NCBI GenBank assembly: GCA_963721105.1 | Contig: CAVRHY010000016.1 | Coordinates: 1 to 64,000 of the forward strand | DNA: 64,000 nt | Direction: 5' to 3' | DNA from: Thermohalobaculum sp963721105 | Lineage (GTDB): Bacteria; Pseudomonadota; Alphaproteobacteria; Rhodobacterales; Rhodobacteraceae | Part shown: one piece after another, positions 31,632 through 40,643 of the stretch | How positions within the stretch are numbered: the first letter of the stretch is position 1 | How the letters are laid out: each line of letters begins with the position of its first letter | Made by a program: the position numbers and the translations under genes | Notes under the pieces: generated by a model | What the model saw: only the letters and a program-made list of their open reading frames with translations | Told to the model about the DNA's origin: nothing | The model's database searches: none

Positions 31632-32147
31632 CTACTGCTTGGCCGCCGGGGCCATGCCTTCCATGCCCTTCATGCCGTCCATCCCCTCCATGCCGCCGGC
31701 GATGTCACCGACCATGACGGGCACCTCGACCTCCTCGTCGTCCTCGAAGATCAGGGTCAGCGGGAACTCGTCGCCGGCCTTGAAGGCCTGCGTCCCGCCC
31801 ATCAGCATCATGTGCATCCCGCCAGGCTCGAGCAGCGCGGTGTCGCCGGGCGCGATCTCGAGCACCGCGACCGGGCGCATCTTCGAGATGCCGTTCTCTT
31901 CGATGCTCTCGTGCAGCTCGGCCGAGGCGAAGGCCGGCGACCGGGCGCCGACCAGCCGCAGGGGCTCGTCACGGTCGTTGACGATCGCCATGTAGGCGGC
32001 GCCGGGGCGGCCGGCCATGATCGGCCGCGCCATCGGGTGGACGACCGTGATGCCTTCCTGCCCGATCTCGTGGGCGGCAGCCGGCAGGGCGGCTGGAGCG
32101 GGCAGGACGATCGCTGCAACGATTGCAAGCGGAATGAAGGCTCGCAT
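31632..32147 (-). CDS. Periplasmic copper chaperone PCu(A)C
   Basis: 171 residues with a signal peptide (IPLAIVAAIVLPAPAALPAAAH). The PCuAC copper site is present: VVHPMARP, ELHESIEENGISKM and EPGGMHMMLMGG, giving the H(M)X10MX21HXM-type ligands. The tail is Met- and Gly-rich (GGMEGMDGMKGMEGM), which may add weak copper sites. The family delivers Cu(I) to the CuA centre of cytochrome c oxidase. No SCO gene is nearby. The ATG at 32147 follows AGGAGGAATC. It is monocistronic. Confidence 0.88.
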   Translation of the reverse strand: MRAFIPLAIVAAIVLPAPAALPAAAHEIGQEGITVVHPMARPIMAGRPGAAYMAIVNDRDEPLRLVGARSPAFASAELHESIEENGISKMRPVAVLEIAPGDTALLEPGGMHMMLMGGTQAFKAGDEFPLTLIFEDDEEVEVPVMVGDIAGGMEGMDGMKGMEGMAPAAKQ

Positions 32148-32311
32148 GATTCCTCCTGATGCAGAGACGGCCTTCATGCACCCGGACGGGCGCCGCGTCA
32201 CCCGGGCGGCGGCCACATGCGCGTGAGCGCCGCGGGCGCGCACGACCCGGCGCGGTTGACCCCGGGCCGCGGCTGTGGCGCTATCCTGCCGAACCGCGAC
32301 CGGAGGACGGC

Positions 32312-32608
32312 ATGACCGACAACTATATCGAGGATCTCAAGCAGCGCCTGGGGAGGCTGGAGCACGAGATGCAGGAGGCGCGCCGCCGCGTCGAGACGGG
32401 CGAGCCGGCCGACCGGGTGCGGGCCAGCGGCGACCTGGCCGAGCTGGAAGCGCGCCACAAGACGCTGGAGGCCCGGCTGGCCGACGCCGAGAAGCACGAC
32501 GCCGGTGACTGGTCGGACACGCATCGCACCCTGCGCCAGGACCTCGACAGCCTGGGCGACGCGCTGGAGCACTGGGCGACCTCGCATATCGGCGGCCGGA
32601 GGGGCTGA
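32312..32608 (+). CDS. Small coiled-coil protein, function unknown
   Basis: 98 residues, soluble and highly charged, almost entirely helical: YIEDLKQRLGRLEHEMQEAR continues into two further heptad-rich segments and ends WATSHIGGRRG. I do not recognise a named family. GGAGG lies just before the ATG at 32312, supporting translation. It stands alone between the divergent copper chaperone gene and the convergent aldolase gene. Confidence 0.6.
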   Translation: MTDNYIEDLKQRLGRLEHEMQEARRRVETGEPADRVRASGDLAELEARHKTLEARLADAEKHDAGDWSDTHRTLRQDLDSLGDALEHWATSHIGGRRG

Positions 32609-32750
32609 TCCCACGGGCCGGACCAGGGGTTAGAGCCTGCCCTGCGGCACGGCTGGCAACGGCATGGCGGAGGTCGCTCCGCCGGCGCGGCCGCACCGGG
32701 GTGGCACCGCCACCATCCGCTTCAAGGCGCCTACGCCAGCACCGCGCCTT

Positions 32751-33878
32751 TCAGAACAGCGCGCCTCGGGCGGCGACGGGCCAGACCGCCTCGACCCGGG
32801 GCGTCCCGCCCGCCATGCCGCGGATGCAGACATACCAGTCATGCAGAGCGACCGTCGGGTCGCAATGCGAGGGGATGAACAGCAGCCGCTCGCCGGGCGC
32901 GACCGTCCGCTCGGGCACCATCAGCACGCCATGCTCGTCGGACTTGCCGACGAAGTCGATGGCCGGCTCGCAGCAGACCGGCGGGCCGCAGTCGAAGTTG
33001 AACGCCTTGGTGCCGGCGTCGACCACCGCATGGCTCGCCCCGCTGCGATGCATGACGGTCGCCAGCACGAAGAGCGCCTGCTCGAAACGGCTGCCTTCGG
33101 TGCCCTCGGCGTCGAGATTGCGCGCGTAGTCGGCATCCATCAGGCAGTACGAGCCGGCCTGCAGCTCGGTCCAGACGCCGCTGGCCGCCTCGAACTCGGC
33201 CGTGCCGGTGCCGGCGCCGGTGACGACCGGGCACAGGATGCCGGCCTCGGCCAGCCCGTCCAGCGTCTCCTCCACCAACTTGGCTGCCTTGGCGACGAGG
33301 ATGCGCCGCTCGCCATGGCCGCGGGCGTGCTGGGCCCTGCCCTGGTAGGCCTGCAGGCCGGCGAAGCGCAGGCCCTCGGCGCCGCCGATCGCCTCGGCCA
33401 GCCGCACGGCCTGGAGGCCGGGCGTGGTGCCGCAGCGCCCGGCGCCGACGTCTATCTCGACATAGACGTCGATCCGCGCGCCGAACCACGAGGCCGCGCC
33501 GGCGAGATCCCGGATGTTGGCCGGGTCGTCGACAGCGACGCCAATTCGAGCCCGCGTCGCCAGCGCCGCCAACCGGTCGAGCTTTGCCCCGCCCCAGACC
33601 TGATTCGTCACCAGCACGTCGTCGACGCCGCCCTCGACCATGATCTCGGCCTCGCTCACCTTCTGGCAGCACACGCCGACCGCGCCCCGCGCCATCTGCG
33701 CGCGGGCGATCACGGGGCTCTTGTGCATCTTGGCGTGCGGGCGCAGCCGCACGCCGGGCGGCAAGGCGCGGGCCATGCCATCGAGGTTTCGCTCGAACGC
33801 GTCGAGGTCGATCAGCAGCGCAGGCGTGTCGATCTCGTCCATGGTCATGCCGGGAACGGCGGGAGGCGTTATGGGCAT
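32751..33878 (-). CDS. D-threonine aldolase-like PLP enzyme (DSD1/alanine racemase fold)
   Basis: 375 residues with an N-terminal PLP barrel: EIDTPALLIDLDAFERNLDG, then the Schiff-base lysine in RLRPHAKMHKSP. The second domain ends with LLFIPSHCDPTVALHDWY. In characterised D-threonine aldolases the metal is held by a His and an Asp two residues apart, and HCD fits that; D-serine dehydratases use His-x-Cys instead. The reaction is thus probably aldol cleavage of a D-beta-hydroxy amino acid. The ATG at 33878 has GGAAGGA upstream. It is divergent from an MFS gene 440 bp away. Confidence 0.8.
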   Translation of the reverse strand: MPITPPAVPGMTMDEIDTPALLIDLDAFERNLDGMARALPPGVRLRPHAKMHKSPVIARAQMARGAVGVCCQKVSEAEIMVEGGVDDVLVTNQVWGGAKLDRLAALATRARIGVAVDDPANIRDLAGAASWFGARIDVYVEIDVGAGRCGTTPGLQAVRLAEAIGGAEGLRFAGLQAYQGRAQHARGHGERRILVAKAAKLVEETLDGLAEAGILCPVVTGAGTGTAEFEAASGVWTELQAGSYCLMDADYARNLDAEGTEGSRFEQALFVLATVMHRSGASHAVVDAGTKAFNFDCGPPVCCEPAIDFVGKSDEHGVLMVPERTVAPGERLLFIPSHCDPTVALHDWYVCIRGMAGGTPRVEAVWPVAARGALF

Positions 33879-34317
33879 GGGATCCTTCCGGACGCAGGCG
33901 GTGAGCCCAAAGTGTGACCGATTCCATGCGAGCAGGACAGAAAAAAGACGGAAAAGCCACAGACGAGCGGCGCTCGACCTTAAGTAGACCTGAGGGCTAC
34001 AACTCTTGATCGTGGGCCGGCACAGTCGCCATGGCCGGACATTATGCCATGGCGTCTGAGACACGTTAGTCTATGATCTGAACCGGCTGGAAAATATCCC
34101 GGAGACATTGCCGGACGCCCGCGGCGCGCAAGGCAAGGCATCGGGCTCCGGGGCGGATGCCGGCATTCCCCGGGATGGCGCCCCGGGTGCGTTTGCGGGA
34201 CGGTCAGAGGACATCGAGGCTCTCAATCGCGTGCGTGATGGTCCCGGCCTTGACCGGGCAGACCGAGCAGACCACGCAGGGGCTTCCGGCTCAAGCCGGA
34301 GCTGCTGCCGGGCCGCG
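33879..34317. other. Divergent intergenic region
   Basis: 440 bp between the start codons of the aldolase-like gene and the MFS gene, so promoters for both should lie here. It is AT-richer than its surroundings near 33930-34000. TATGAT at 34072-34077 could be a -10 box for the MFS gene, but I see no matching -35. The pair GCCATGG at about 34027 and 34047 is too short to call a repeat. No small gene is convincing. Confidence 0.4.
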
Positions 34318-35595
34318 ATGAACGCACCGACCGCCACCGCCGAAGGAACGCCCGCCGGGGCGACCGCCGCCGAGGGACCGCACCCGTATCGCTGGGTGGT
34401 GCTGGCGGGCGTCTGGCTGATGTACTTCACCTTCGGCATCTGCGTCGCCTCGACGGGGCCGCTGGTGGCCGAGATCGTCCGCGACCTCGACAGCACGTTC
34501 ACGGCGATGGGCGCGGTGCTCGGCGCGTGGCAGCTGGTCTACATCGCCGCCGCGCTGCCGCTGGGGGCGCTGCTCGACCGAATAGGCGTGGCGCTGGGCC
34601 TGGCGCTGTCGGCCGGCGTGATGGCGCTGTCGATGGCGCTGCGCGGTCTGTCGGGCGACGAGACGATGCTGTTCGCAGGAGTCGCGCTGTTCGGGCTGGG
34701 CGGGCCGATCGTCTCCGTGGGCGCGCCCAAGCTGGTGGCACTGTGGTTCGACGGGCCGGACCGCGGCATGGCCATGGGCATCTACATCACCGGGATGAAC
34801 CTCGGCACCGTCGCAGCGCTGGCCACGACGAACTCGGTGCTTATGCCGCTGACCGGCGACAACTGGCGCGCGGTGATGTGGATCTGGGCGGCCTGGGCGC
34901 TGATCTCCGGGGTCGCCTGGTGGGCAGTGTCGCGCCACCCGGAGGCGCGGCGGCGCGACGGGCGGATCGGCAAGGTGTCCAAGGGCGAGAGCCTGGCCGC
35001 CTTTGCCGGCATCGCGCGGCTGCGCGTCGTGCAGATCGTGCTGGCGATGTCGATCGGCGTCTTCTTCTTCAACCACGGGTTGATCAACTGGCTGCCACAG
35101 ATCTTGCGCGCCAAGGGGCTGGACGCGGCCGAGGCAGGCTTCTGGGCGTCGATCCCGACGATCGTGGCGCTCGGCACCTCGATCCTGATCCCGCGCTTCG
35201 CCGTGCCGCACCGGCGCGTCGCCATCATGGCGGCGCTGTTCGTCGCGGCGGCGCTGGCCAGCCTGCTGCTGCAGCTCTCGCCGGGGGCGGGGCTGGTGAC
35301 GGGGTTGATGCTGCAGGGCGTCGCGCGATCCTCGATGATGACCATCGCCATCATGCTGCTGATGGACGCGCCGGGCGTGCCGGCGGATCGCGCGGGCATG
35401 GCGGGAGGCATGTTCTTCACCGTCGCCGAGATCGGCGGCGTGCTGGGGCCGCTGTCGCTCGGCGCGCTGTCGGACATGAGCGGCGGCTTCGCGCTGCCGC
35501 TGGCCGCCGTGACGGTAATCTCCTTGTCGATGCTGGGGCTGCTGGTCTGGCTGCGCCTGCTGGAAGGGGTGGCCCGGCGCGCCGGGACCGTATAG
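34318..35595 (+). CDS. MFS transporter (CynX/NimT-like)
   Basis: 425 residues with twelve predicted membrane segments. The cytoplasmic N-terminus is short, the first helix is WVVLAGVWLMYFTFGIC, and the loop 2-3 motif is PLGALLDRIGVALGLALS. The family contains cyanate, nitroimidazole and various carboxylate transporters; the substrate cannot be read from the sequence. The ATG at 34318 precedes the hydrophilic PTATAEGTPAGATAAEGP leader and was preferred to longer open sequence upstream. argB follows 44 bp downstream, possibly on the same transcript. Confidence 0.82.
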   Translation: MNAPTATAEGTPAGATAAEGPHPYRWVVLAGVWLMYFTFGICVASTGPLVAEIVRDLDSTFTAMGAVLGAWQLVYIAAALPLGALLDRIGVALGLALSAGVMALSMALRGLSGDETMLFAGVALFGLGGPIVSVGAPKLVALWFDGPDRGMAMGIYITGMNLGTVAALATTNSVLMPLTGDNWRAVMWIWAAWALISGVAWWAVSRHPEARRRDGRIGKVSKGESLAAFAGIARLRVVQIVLAMSIGVFFFNHGLINWLPQILRAKGLDAAEAGFWASIPTIVALGTSILIPRFAVPHRRVAIMAALFVAAALASLLLQLSPGAGLVTGLMLQGVARSSMMTIAIMLLMDAPGVPADRAGMAGGMFFTVAEIGGVLGPLSLGALSDMSGGFALPLAAVTVISLSMLGLLVWLRLLEGVARRAGTV

Positions 35596-35639
35596 CAAAC
35601 GGCCCCGGCCTGAGGGGCCGGACGACCGGGGAGGGGCGG

Positions 35640-36545
35640 ATGGAGACATCGACTGCGATGAAACGCGACTGGATCGCCACCGCGCGCACGCTGAGCGAGG
35701 CGCTGCCCTACCTGCAGCGCTATGACGGCACGACGGTCGTCGTGAAGTTCGGCGGGCACGCCATGGGCGACGCCGCCAGCATGCAGGGCTTTGCCCGCGA
35801 CATCGTGCTGATGAAGCAGTGCGGCGTCCACCCCGTGGTCGTGCATGGCGGCGGGCCACAGATCAACAGCATGCTCGACCGGCTGGGCGTAAAGACCGAG
35901 TTCCGCGACGGCCTGCGCGTCACCACGGCCGAGGCTGTCGAGGTGGTCGAGATGGTGCTGGCAGGCTCGATCAACAAGCGCATCGTGGCAGCGCTGAACG
36001 CGCAGGGCGGCAAGGCGGTCGGCCTGTGCGGCAAGGACGCCAACCTGATGATCTGCGAGAAGGCGCTGAGGCGCCGGAAGGACCCCGACAGCAACATCGA
36101 GCAGGTGCTGGACCTCGGCTTCGTCGGCGAGCCGGTCGAGGTGAACCCGAGCGTGCTGCGCACCTTCATCGACAGCGACTTCATCCCGGTGATCGCCCCG
36201 GTCGGCGCCGGGCGCACGGCCGACGAGACCTTCAACGTCAACGCCGACACCGCGGCCGGCGCCATCGCCGGCGCCATGCGGGCCGAGCGCCTGATGCTGC
36301 TGACCGATGTCGCCGGCGTGAAGAACCGCGCGGGCGAGGTCATCACCGACCTCTCGGCGCACGACGTCGAGTCGCTGATCGCCGACGGCACGATCGCCGG
36401 CGGCATGATCCCCAAGGTCGAGACCGCGCTGGCCGCCGTCCGCCAGGGCTGCGGCGCCGCCGTCATCATGGACGGCCGCGCCCCGCACGCGGTGCTGCTG
36501 GAGCTGTTCACCGAGCACGGCGCGGGCACGCTGATCCGCCGCTGA
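35640..36545 (+). CDS. argB: Acetylglutamate kinase
   Basis: 301 residues, second step of arginine synthesis (N-acetylglutamate to its 5-phosphate). Motifs are TTVVVKFGGHAMGD near the N-terminus, HPVVVHGGGPQINSMLDRLG, ETFNVNADTAAGAIAGAM and MLLTDVAGVKNRAGEVI, ending GGMIPKVETALAAVRQGC. The N-terminal helix (WIATARTLSEALPYLQRY) is the kind that makes the arginine-sensitive hexamer in this family, so feedback inhibition is likely. The ATG at 35640 has GGGGAGGGG just before it. No other arg gene is next to it. Confidence 0.95.
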   Translation: METSTAMKRDWIATARTLSEALPYLQRYDGTTVVVKFGGHAMGDAASMQGFARDIVLMKQCGVHPVVVHGGGPQINSMLDRLGVKTEFRDGLRVTTAEAVEVVEMVLAGSINKRIVAALNAQGGKAVGLCGKDANLMICEKALRRRKDPDSNIEQVLDLGFVGEPVEVNPSVLRTFIDSDFIPVIAPVGAGRTADETFNVNADTAAGAIAGAMRAERLMLLTDVAGVKNRAGEVITDLSAHDVESLIADGTIAGGMIPKVETALAAVRQGCGAAVIMDGRAPHAVLLELFTEHGAGTLIRR

Positions 36546-36785
36546 TCGCGGGGTCGGGACGGACGACGCCCGCGGGCCGCGCCGTCGCCGCTCATCGCTG
36601 CCGAGGTGCGAGCCTGCCGGCGAAGTGCAGCACCGCCTCGGCGCTATCGAGCCCCGCGCGAAGCTCCGCGTCGTCGTAGAGTTCATTCCTGGATGGTGCC
36701 TCGAACGGCTTGGAATTTTGTCGGAAGAGGCAAGTCCAGTCGGCCATCGCGCCCGCTCGGGACGACATGCGGTCCGTCCCGGGTC

Positions 36786-37028
36786 TCACCCCCCGGAGCG
36801 GTCGGCCCCGGCCGCGGCCGCATGCCGGCGGGCAGCGCGCCGGACGGCACCCAGCAGTACGCCGAGACAGCCGACGAGCAGTACCGCGCCGCCAAGAAGC
36901 GGGTCGAGATGCGCGAGGCCGATCATGCTGGCCGCAACCCCGACAACGACCAGGATCGCGGCGGCGAGGCGAGCGTCGCCGACGAACATCCCGAAGAGCT
37001 CGGCGATCACCTCCCTGAGGATCGTCAT
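36786..37028 (-). CDS. Small two-helix membrane protein
   Basis: 80 residues with two membrane helices (AAILVVVGVAASMIGLAHL and LLGGAVLLVGCLGVLLGAV) and a basic tail. The ATG at 37028 overlaps the stop of the upstream membrane gene (ATGA), so it is the last gene of the ChrB-like operon. I do not recognise a family. A short open frame downstream (36592-36747, minus) is too weak to call. Confidence 0.6.
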   Translation of the reverse strand: MTILREVIAELFGMFVGDARLAAAILVVVGVAASMIGLAHLDPLLGGAVLLVGCLGVLLGAVRRAARRHAAAAGADRSGG

Positions 37029-37771
37029 CGCATCACTCCCACGCTGGGCCGCGCCATGCGGGCAGCGGCCAGACCCGTTGCCAGGAAGAGCGCCACGAAG
37101 ACGAGGAGCGCGAGATCGGCGCCGGGCCACTCGATGCCCAGGCCCTCGCCCGTCCAGAACACGCCAAAGGCCGAGAGCATGACGCCGACGCCGAACTTAA
37201 GCGCGTTCTCGGGCACCCGCGAGAGCGGCCGGTGCACCATGGCCCCGATCACGAGCACCAGCGCGCAGGCGGCAAGCGCGCCCAGGCTGGCAGGCCACAG
37301 CAGGCCGCGCCCCGCGCCGACGGCGATGACGATGAAGACGACCTCGAGCCCTTCCAGCAGCACCGCCTTGAAGGCCGCCAGCCCGGCGATCCAGTCCATC
37401 GAGGCGGCGTGGCGCCGGGCTTCCTCGCCCAGCTCGGCGGTTTCGCGCGCGTAGATCGCCTCCTCGTCGTGCAGCGGGATCACGCCGGCCGCCCTCAGCG
37501 CGGCCTTGCGCAGCCAGCCGATCCCGAACAGCAGGAGCAGGACGCCGATCACGAACTGCATCAGGTGCAGGGGCACGCGGTCGAGGACCGGACCGAGCGC
37601 CAGGACGATGCCGCCAAGGACGGCAAGCGCGGCCGCCGTTCCCAGCCCCGCCGGCCGCCAGCCCCTCAGCGTCGCGACCGCGAGGATGATCGTGAACGCC
37701 TCGACCACCTCGACCATCGAGGCGAAGAACGCCGCGCCGATGGCAGGCGCGGCCGTCGACCACTCAATCAT
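37025..37771 (-). CDS. Polytopic membrane protein with duplicated E-x2-E motif (COG4280-like)
   Basis: 248 residues with about six to seven membrane segments. Two halves carry the same pattern: SMVEVVEAFTIILAV..RGW near residue 18 and VLLEGLEVVFIVIAV..RG near residue 130. Acidic residues buried in paired helices are typical of metal ion transporters such as FTR1 and UPF0016, so cation transport is plausible. I recall only an uncharacterised COG4280 group. It lies between a ChrB-like gene and a small membrane protein. Confidence 0.6.
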   Translation of the reverse strand: MIEWSTAAPAIGAAFFASMVEVVEAFTIILAVATLRGWRPAGLGTAAALAVLGGIVLALGPVLDRVPLHLMQFVIGVLLLLFGIGWLRKAALRAAGVIPLHDEEAIYARETAELGEEARRHAASMDWIAGLAAFKAVLLEGLEVVFIVIAVGAGRGLLWPASLGALAACALVLVIGAMVHRPLSRVPENALKFGVGVMLSAFGVFWTGEGLGIEWPGADLALLVFVALFLATGLAAARMARPSVGVMR

Positions 37772-38002
37772 GCAATCCTCTCCGCATCGCGCGATGCCCG
37801 TCCCTCACTTCCATCGTCTGCCCTCCTCCTCGGCCGCGGATCGGCTCGCGCCGATATCGTCCACCGGGCTGTGACCCGGGCGGGCGAGACGCACCCGCAA
37901 ACGCCGGCGGTCGAGCCATGGGAGCGTGGCCCGGGGCGACGCTCTCGTGCCGCGGGAAGAGAAGGCGAAATGCGGGGCGGGGGCGAGCGTCACGGCCTGT
38001 CC

Positions 38003-38545
38003 TCATCCGTTCTCGTCGTGGGCGTCGAACACCCGGCGCGCGTAGTCGTCGAGGACGGCCTCGCAGCCCCCGAGGCGATCCCGCGCCTCCGCCGACCGGT
38101 CGGCGCCGTAGAAGTCGAGCTTCTCGATCTTCGCGAGCCAGCCCTGCAGCTTCTTCAGGTCGACGTCATTTTCTTCCAGCTCGGCATAGGTGTAGTGGTT
38201 CGCCTCGACCTCCTTTGCGACCTCGCGCTCGAAGTCGTCGCACTTGTCGATGAACTCCTCGTAGGCGTCGTTGCGGTCGGCCTTGAAGCGGCCGATGACC
38301 TTCTCCTCCTGGGTCCGGTCGAGGGCGACCGTCTCGAGGATGACACTCTCGCCCCTGGCCTCGGCGACGTCGTTCTCCAGCATCTTCAGCCGCCGGACGT
38401 GATCATCGGTCTTGGGCAGCAGGCAGACGCCGCTTTGCAGGTAGACCGCGCCCATGCCCTTGAGCCGGCGCCAGACGGCGATGCGCCTCGCCGCCGGCTC
38501 GGGCGGCACCTTGTAGGTCAGCAGAAGCCAGGTGACCTCGGTCAT
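38003..38545 (-). CDS. ChrB N-terminal domain-like protein
   Basis: 180 residues starting MTEVTWLLLTYKVPPEPAAR. The pattern YKVPPEPAARRIAVWRRLKG, GAVYLQSGVCLLPKT and FYGADRSAEAR matches the N-terminal half of ChrB, known as a chromate-sensing regulator or resistance protein. The longer C-terminal domain of full ChrB is missing, and no chrA lies nearby. A palindrome sits 14 bp before the start, so it may regulate its own operon. The next gene on the strand is 231 bp away. Confidence 0.7.
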   Translation of the reverse strand: MTEVTWLLLTYKVPPEPAARRIAVWRRLKGMGAVYLQSGVCLLPKTDDHVRRLKMLENDVAEARGESVILETVALDRTQEEKVIGRFKADRNDAYEEFIDKCDDFEREVAKEVEANHYTYAELEENDVDLKKLQGWLAKIEKLDFYGADRSAEARDRLGGCEAVLDDYARRVFDAHDENG

Positions 38546-38558
38546 CTGCACTTTATGA

Positions 38559-38576
38559 ATGTTACGGCTGTAACAT
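38559..38576. promoter_or_regulatory. Palindromic operator candidate upstream of the ChrB-like gene
   Basis: ATGTTAC-N4-GTAACAT, perfect seven-base arms, is centred about 22 bp before the start codon at 38545. The TGTTAC half-site and the spacing are typical of helix-turn-helix dimers. The site is unusually AT-rich for this genome. The nearest candidate regulator is the ChrB-like protein itself. Confidence 0.6.
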
Positions 38577-38731
38577 GTCAACCGTTCGCACCAAGGATGC
38601 CGGCGCGAACGCGTCAGGGGGATTGCCAACGGGCCGCTGGCCCCGCGGGCTTCACGCCGTTGAACGGCCAAGCGCCCAGCGCCCGACCTGCAGCGTTCGG
38701 AAGTTCGTGCTGCGGTGGCTGTCGCCGCCGG

Positions 38732-40400
38732 TCAGTTGCCCTCGAGCAACCGTCGCGCGATCACCTGGGCCTGGATCTCGGCGGCACCCTCGAAGATGTT
38801 CAGGATGCGGGCGTCGCAGAGAACGCGGCTGACCGGGTACTCCAGCGCGAAGCCGTTGCCGCCGTGGATCTGCAGCGCGTTGTCGGCGGCGGCCCAGGCG
38901 ACGCGGGCGGCCAGCAGCTTGGCCATGCCGGCCTCGAGGTCGCAGCGCCGGTCGCCGTCCTTCTCGCGCGCCGCGTGATAGGTCAGCTGGCGGCAGATCA
39001 TGATCTCGACGGCCATCATGGCAAGCTTGGCCCCGACGCGCGGGAAAGCCAGCAGCGGCTTGCCGAAGGCCGTGCGCTCCTGCGCGTAGCGCAGGCCCAG
39101 TTCCAGCGCCGACTGGGCGACGCCGATGGCGCGGGCGGCGGTCTGGATACGCGCGCTCTCGAAAGTGCGCATCAGCTGCTTGAAGCCCTGGCCCGCCTCG
39201 CCGCCCAGCAGCGCCGCGCCCGGCACGCGGAAGCCGTCGAGCGCGACATCGTATTCCTTCATGCCGCGATAGCCGAGCACCTCGATCTCGCCGCCGCTGA
39301 TGCCCTCGTCGGGGAACGGGTCGCCGTCGGCGCCGCGCGTCTTGGGCGCCAGGAACATCGACAGGCCGCGATAGTCCGAGGTCTCGGGGTCGGTGCGCGC
39401 CAGCACCGTCATCAGGTCAGTGCGCGCGGCGTGCGTGATCCAGGTCTTGTTGCCTGTGAGCCGCCAGTCCTCGCCGTCGCGCGACCGCGCGCGTGCGCAG
39501 CGCGCCGAGGTCCGAGCCGGTGTTCGGCTCGGTGAAGACCGCCGTCGGCAGAACCTCGCCGCTGGCGATCCTGGGCAGCCACTCGGCCTTCTGCGCGTCC
39601 GTGCCGCCGCCGAGGATCAGCTCGGCGGCGATCTCGGAGCGGGTGCCGAGCGAGCCGACGCCGATATAGCCGCGCGACAGCTCCTCGGAGACGACGCACA
39701 TCGCGGTCTTGCCCATGCCGAAGCCGCCATGCGCCTCGGGGATCGTCAGGCCGAAGACGCCGAGTCCGGCCATCTCGTCGATGACCTCAATCGGGATCAG
39801 CTCGTCCGCCATGTGCCAGCCATGCGCGTGCGGCACCACGCGCTCGTCGGCGAAGCGGCGGAACTGGTCGCGGACCATCTCGAACTCGTCGTCGAGGCCA
39901 GTGGCGCCGAAACTGGCGGCGCCCTCGCGCTCGGCAAGCAGGGTGGCAAGGCGGGCGCGGGTCTCGGCGGTGTTGCCGTGGCGGATCAGCCAGCCGGCAT
40001 CCTCGCCGATGTCGGCATCCAGGCCCATGTCCGTCGGGCGGGCCATCTCGCCCTGGCTCATCGGGATGCCGCCGGCAAGCTGCGCAAGGTATTCGCCGAA
40101 GCCGATCGAAAGGATCAGCCTCTCGATCTCGCCGAGGGCGCCGTCGGCCGACAGCCGCCCGGCCCAGAGGTGGAGCTGGCGCAGCGCCTGGGCGTAGGTC
40201 GCGAGCCACGCGAAGGCGTGCGCGGCGTGCTGGTGCTGGTCGAGCCGGGCGCCGGAGACGCGGCCGCCCTCGACGAGCCGCTCGCGCAGTGTCTCGCGTG
40301 CCTGCTGCTGCAGCGCCTCGGCGGCGTCGGCCGCGGCGGCGGTCCGGGCCAGCAGGGTCTGGGCGTCGCCGGCGGCTTCGGCGATGGCGGCATCGGACAT
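38732..40400 (-). CDS. mcd: Methylsuccinyl-CoA dehydrogenase (one frameshift)
   Basis: About 556 residues: an N-terminal helical extension of about 165 residues, then a full acyl-CoA dehydrogenase. That length and extension are diagnostic of Mcd, the flavoenzyme that makes mesaconyl-CoA in the ethylmalonyl-CoA pathway of acetate assimilation. Conserved blocks are SRGYIGVGSLGTRSEIAAEL, FTEPNTGSDLGALRTRAV, TGNKTWITHAARTDLM after the shift, and the C-terminal ALQIHGGNGFALEYPVSRVL with FEGAAEIQAQVIARRL. An extra G near 39484 breaks the frame after RTRAV. The ATG at 40400 is the natural start. No other pathway gene is in the window. Confidence 0.88.
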
Positions 40401-40484
40401 CTGGCTCTCCGCGGCTTGGGATGGGCGATTACCTAGCGGCGGCCCCGTGGCCGGTCAATCGCCGGGCAGGGCGGGCGAAGGACG

Positions 40485-40643
40485 TCAAACTCCGCCCAGC
40501 AGCACGAGGCCGAGCACGACGACCAGCGCCGTGGCCAGCACCCCGCCCGGTACGTAGCCCCAGCCGCGGCTGTACCGCCAGACCGGCAGCGTACCGACCA
40601 GCAGCAGGATCGCGACGATCAGAAGGATCGGGCCGATGGTCAT
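40485..40643 (-). CDS. DUF3309-family small membrane protein
   Basis: 52 residues: MTIGPILLIVAILLLVGTLP, then WRYSRGWGYVPGG, then a second hydrophobic helix ending LVLLGGV. This two-helix layout with the WGYxPxG turn is the small DUF3309 family seen widely in proteobacteria, with no known function. The ATG at 40643 has GGGAGGACGCG directly upstream, so it is translated well in principle. Confidence 0.75.
   Translation of the reverse strand: MTIGPILLIVAILLLVGTLPVWRYSRGWGYVPGGVLATALVVVLGLVLLGGV

Noticed and set aside
36592..36747. A 51-codon minus-strand frame downstream of the small membrane protein
   Set aside because: No ribosome site, no recognisable family, and chance frames of this length are common here.
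37232..39535. A 767-codon plus-strand open frame crossing the ChrB-like and mcd genes
   Set aside because: It overlaps several conserved minus-strand genes and has no recognisable domain.
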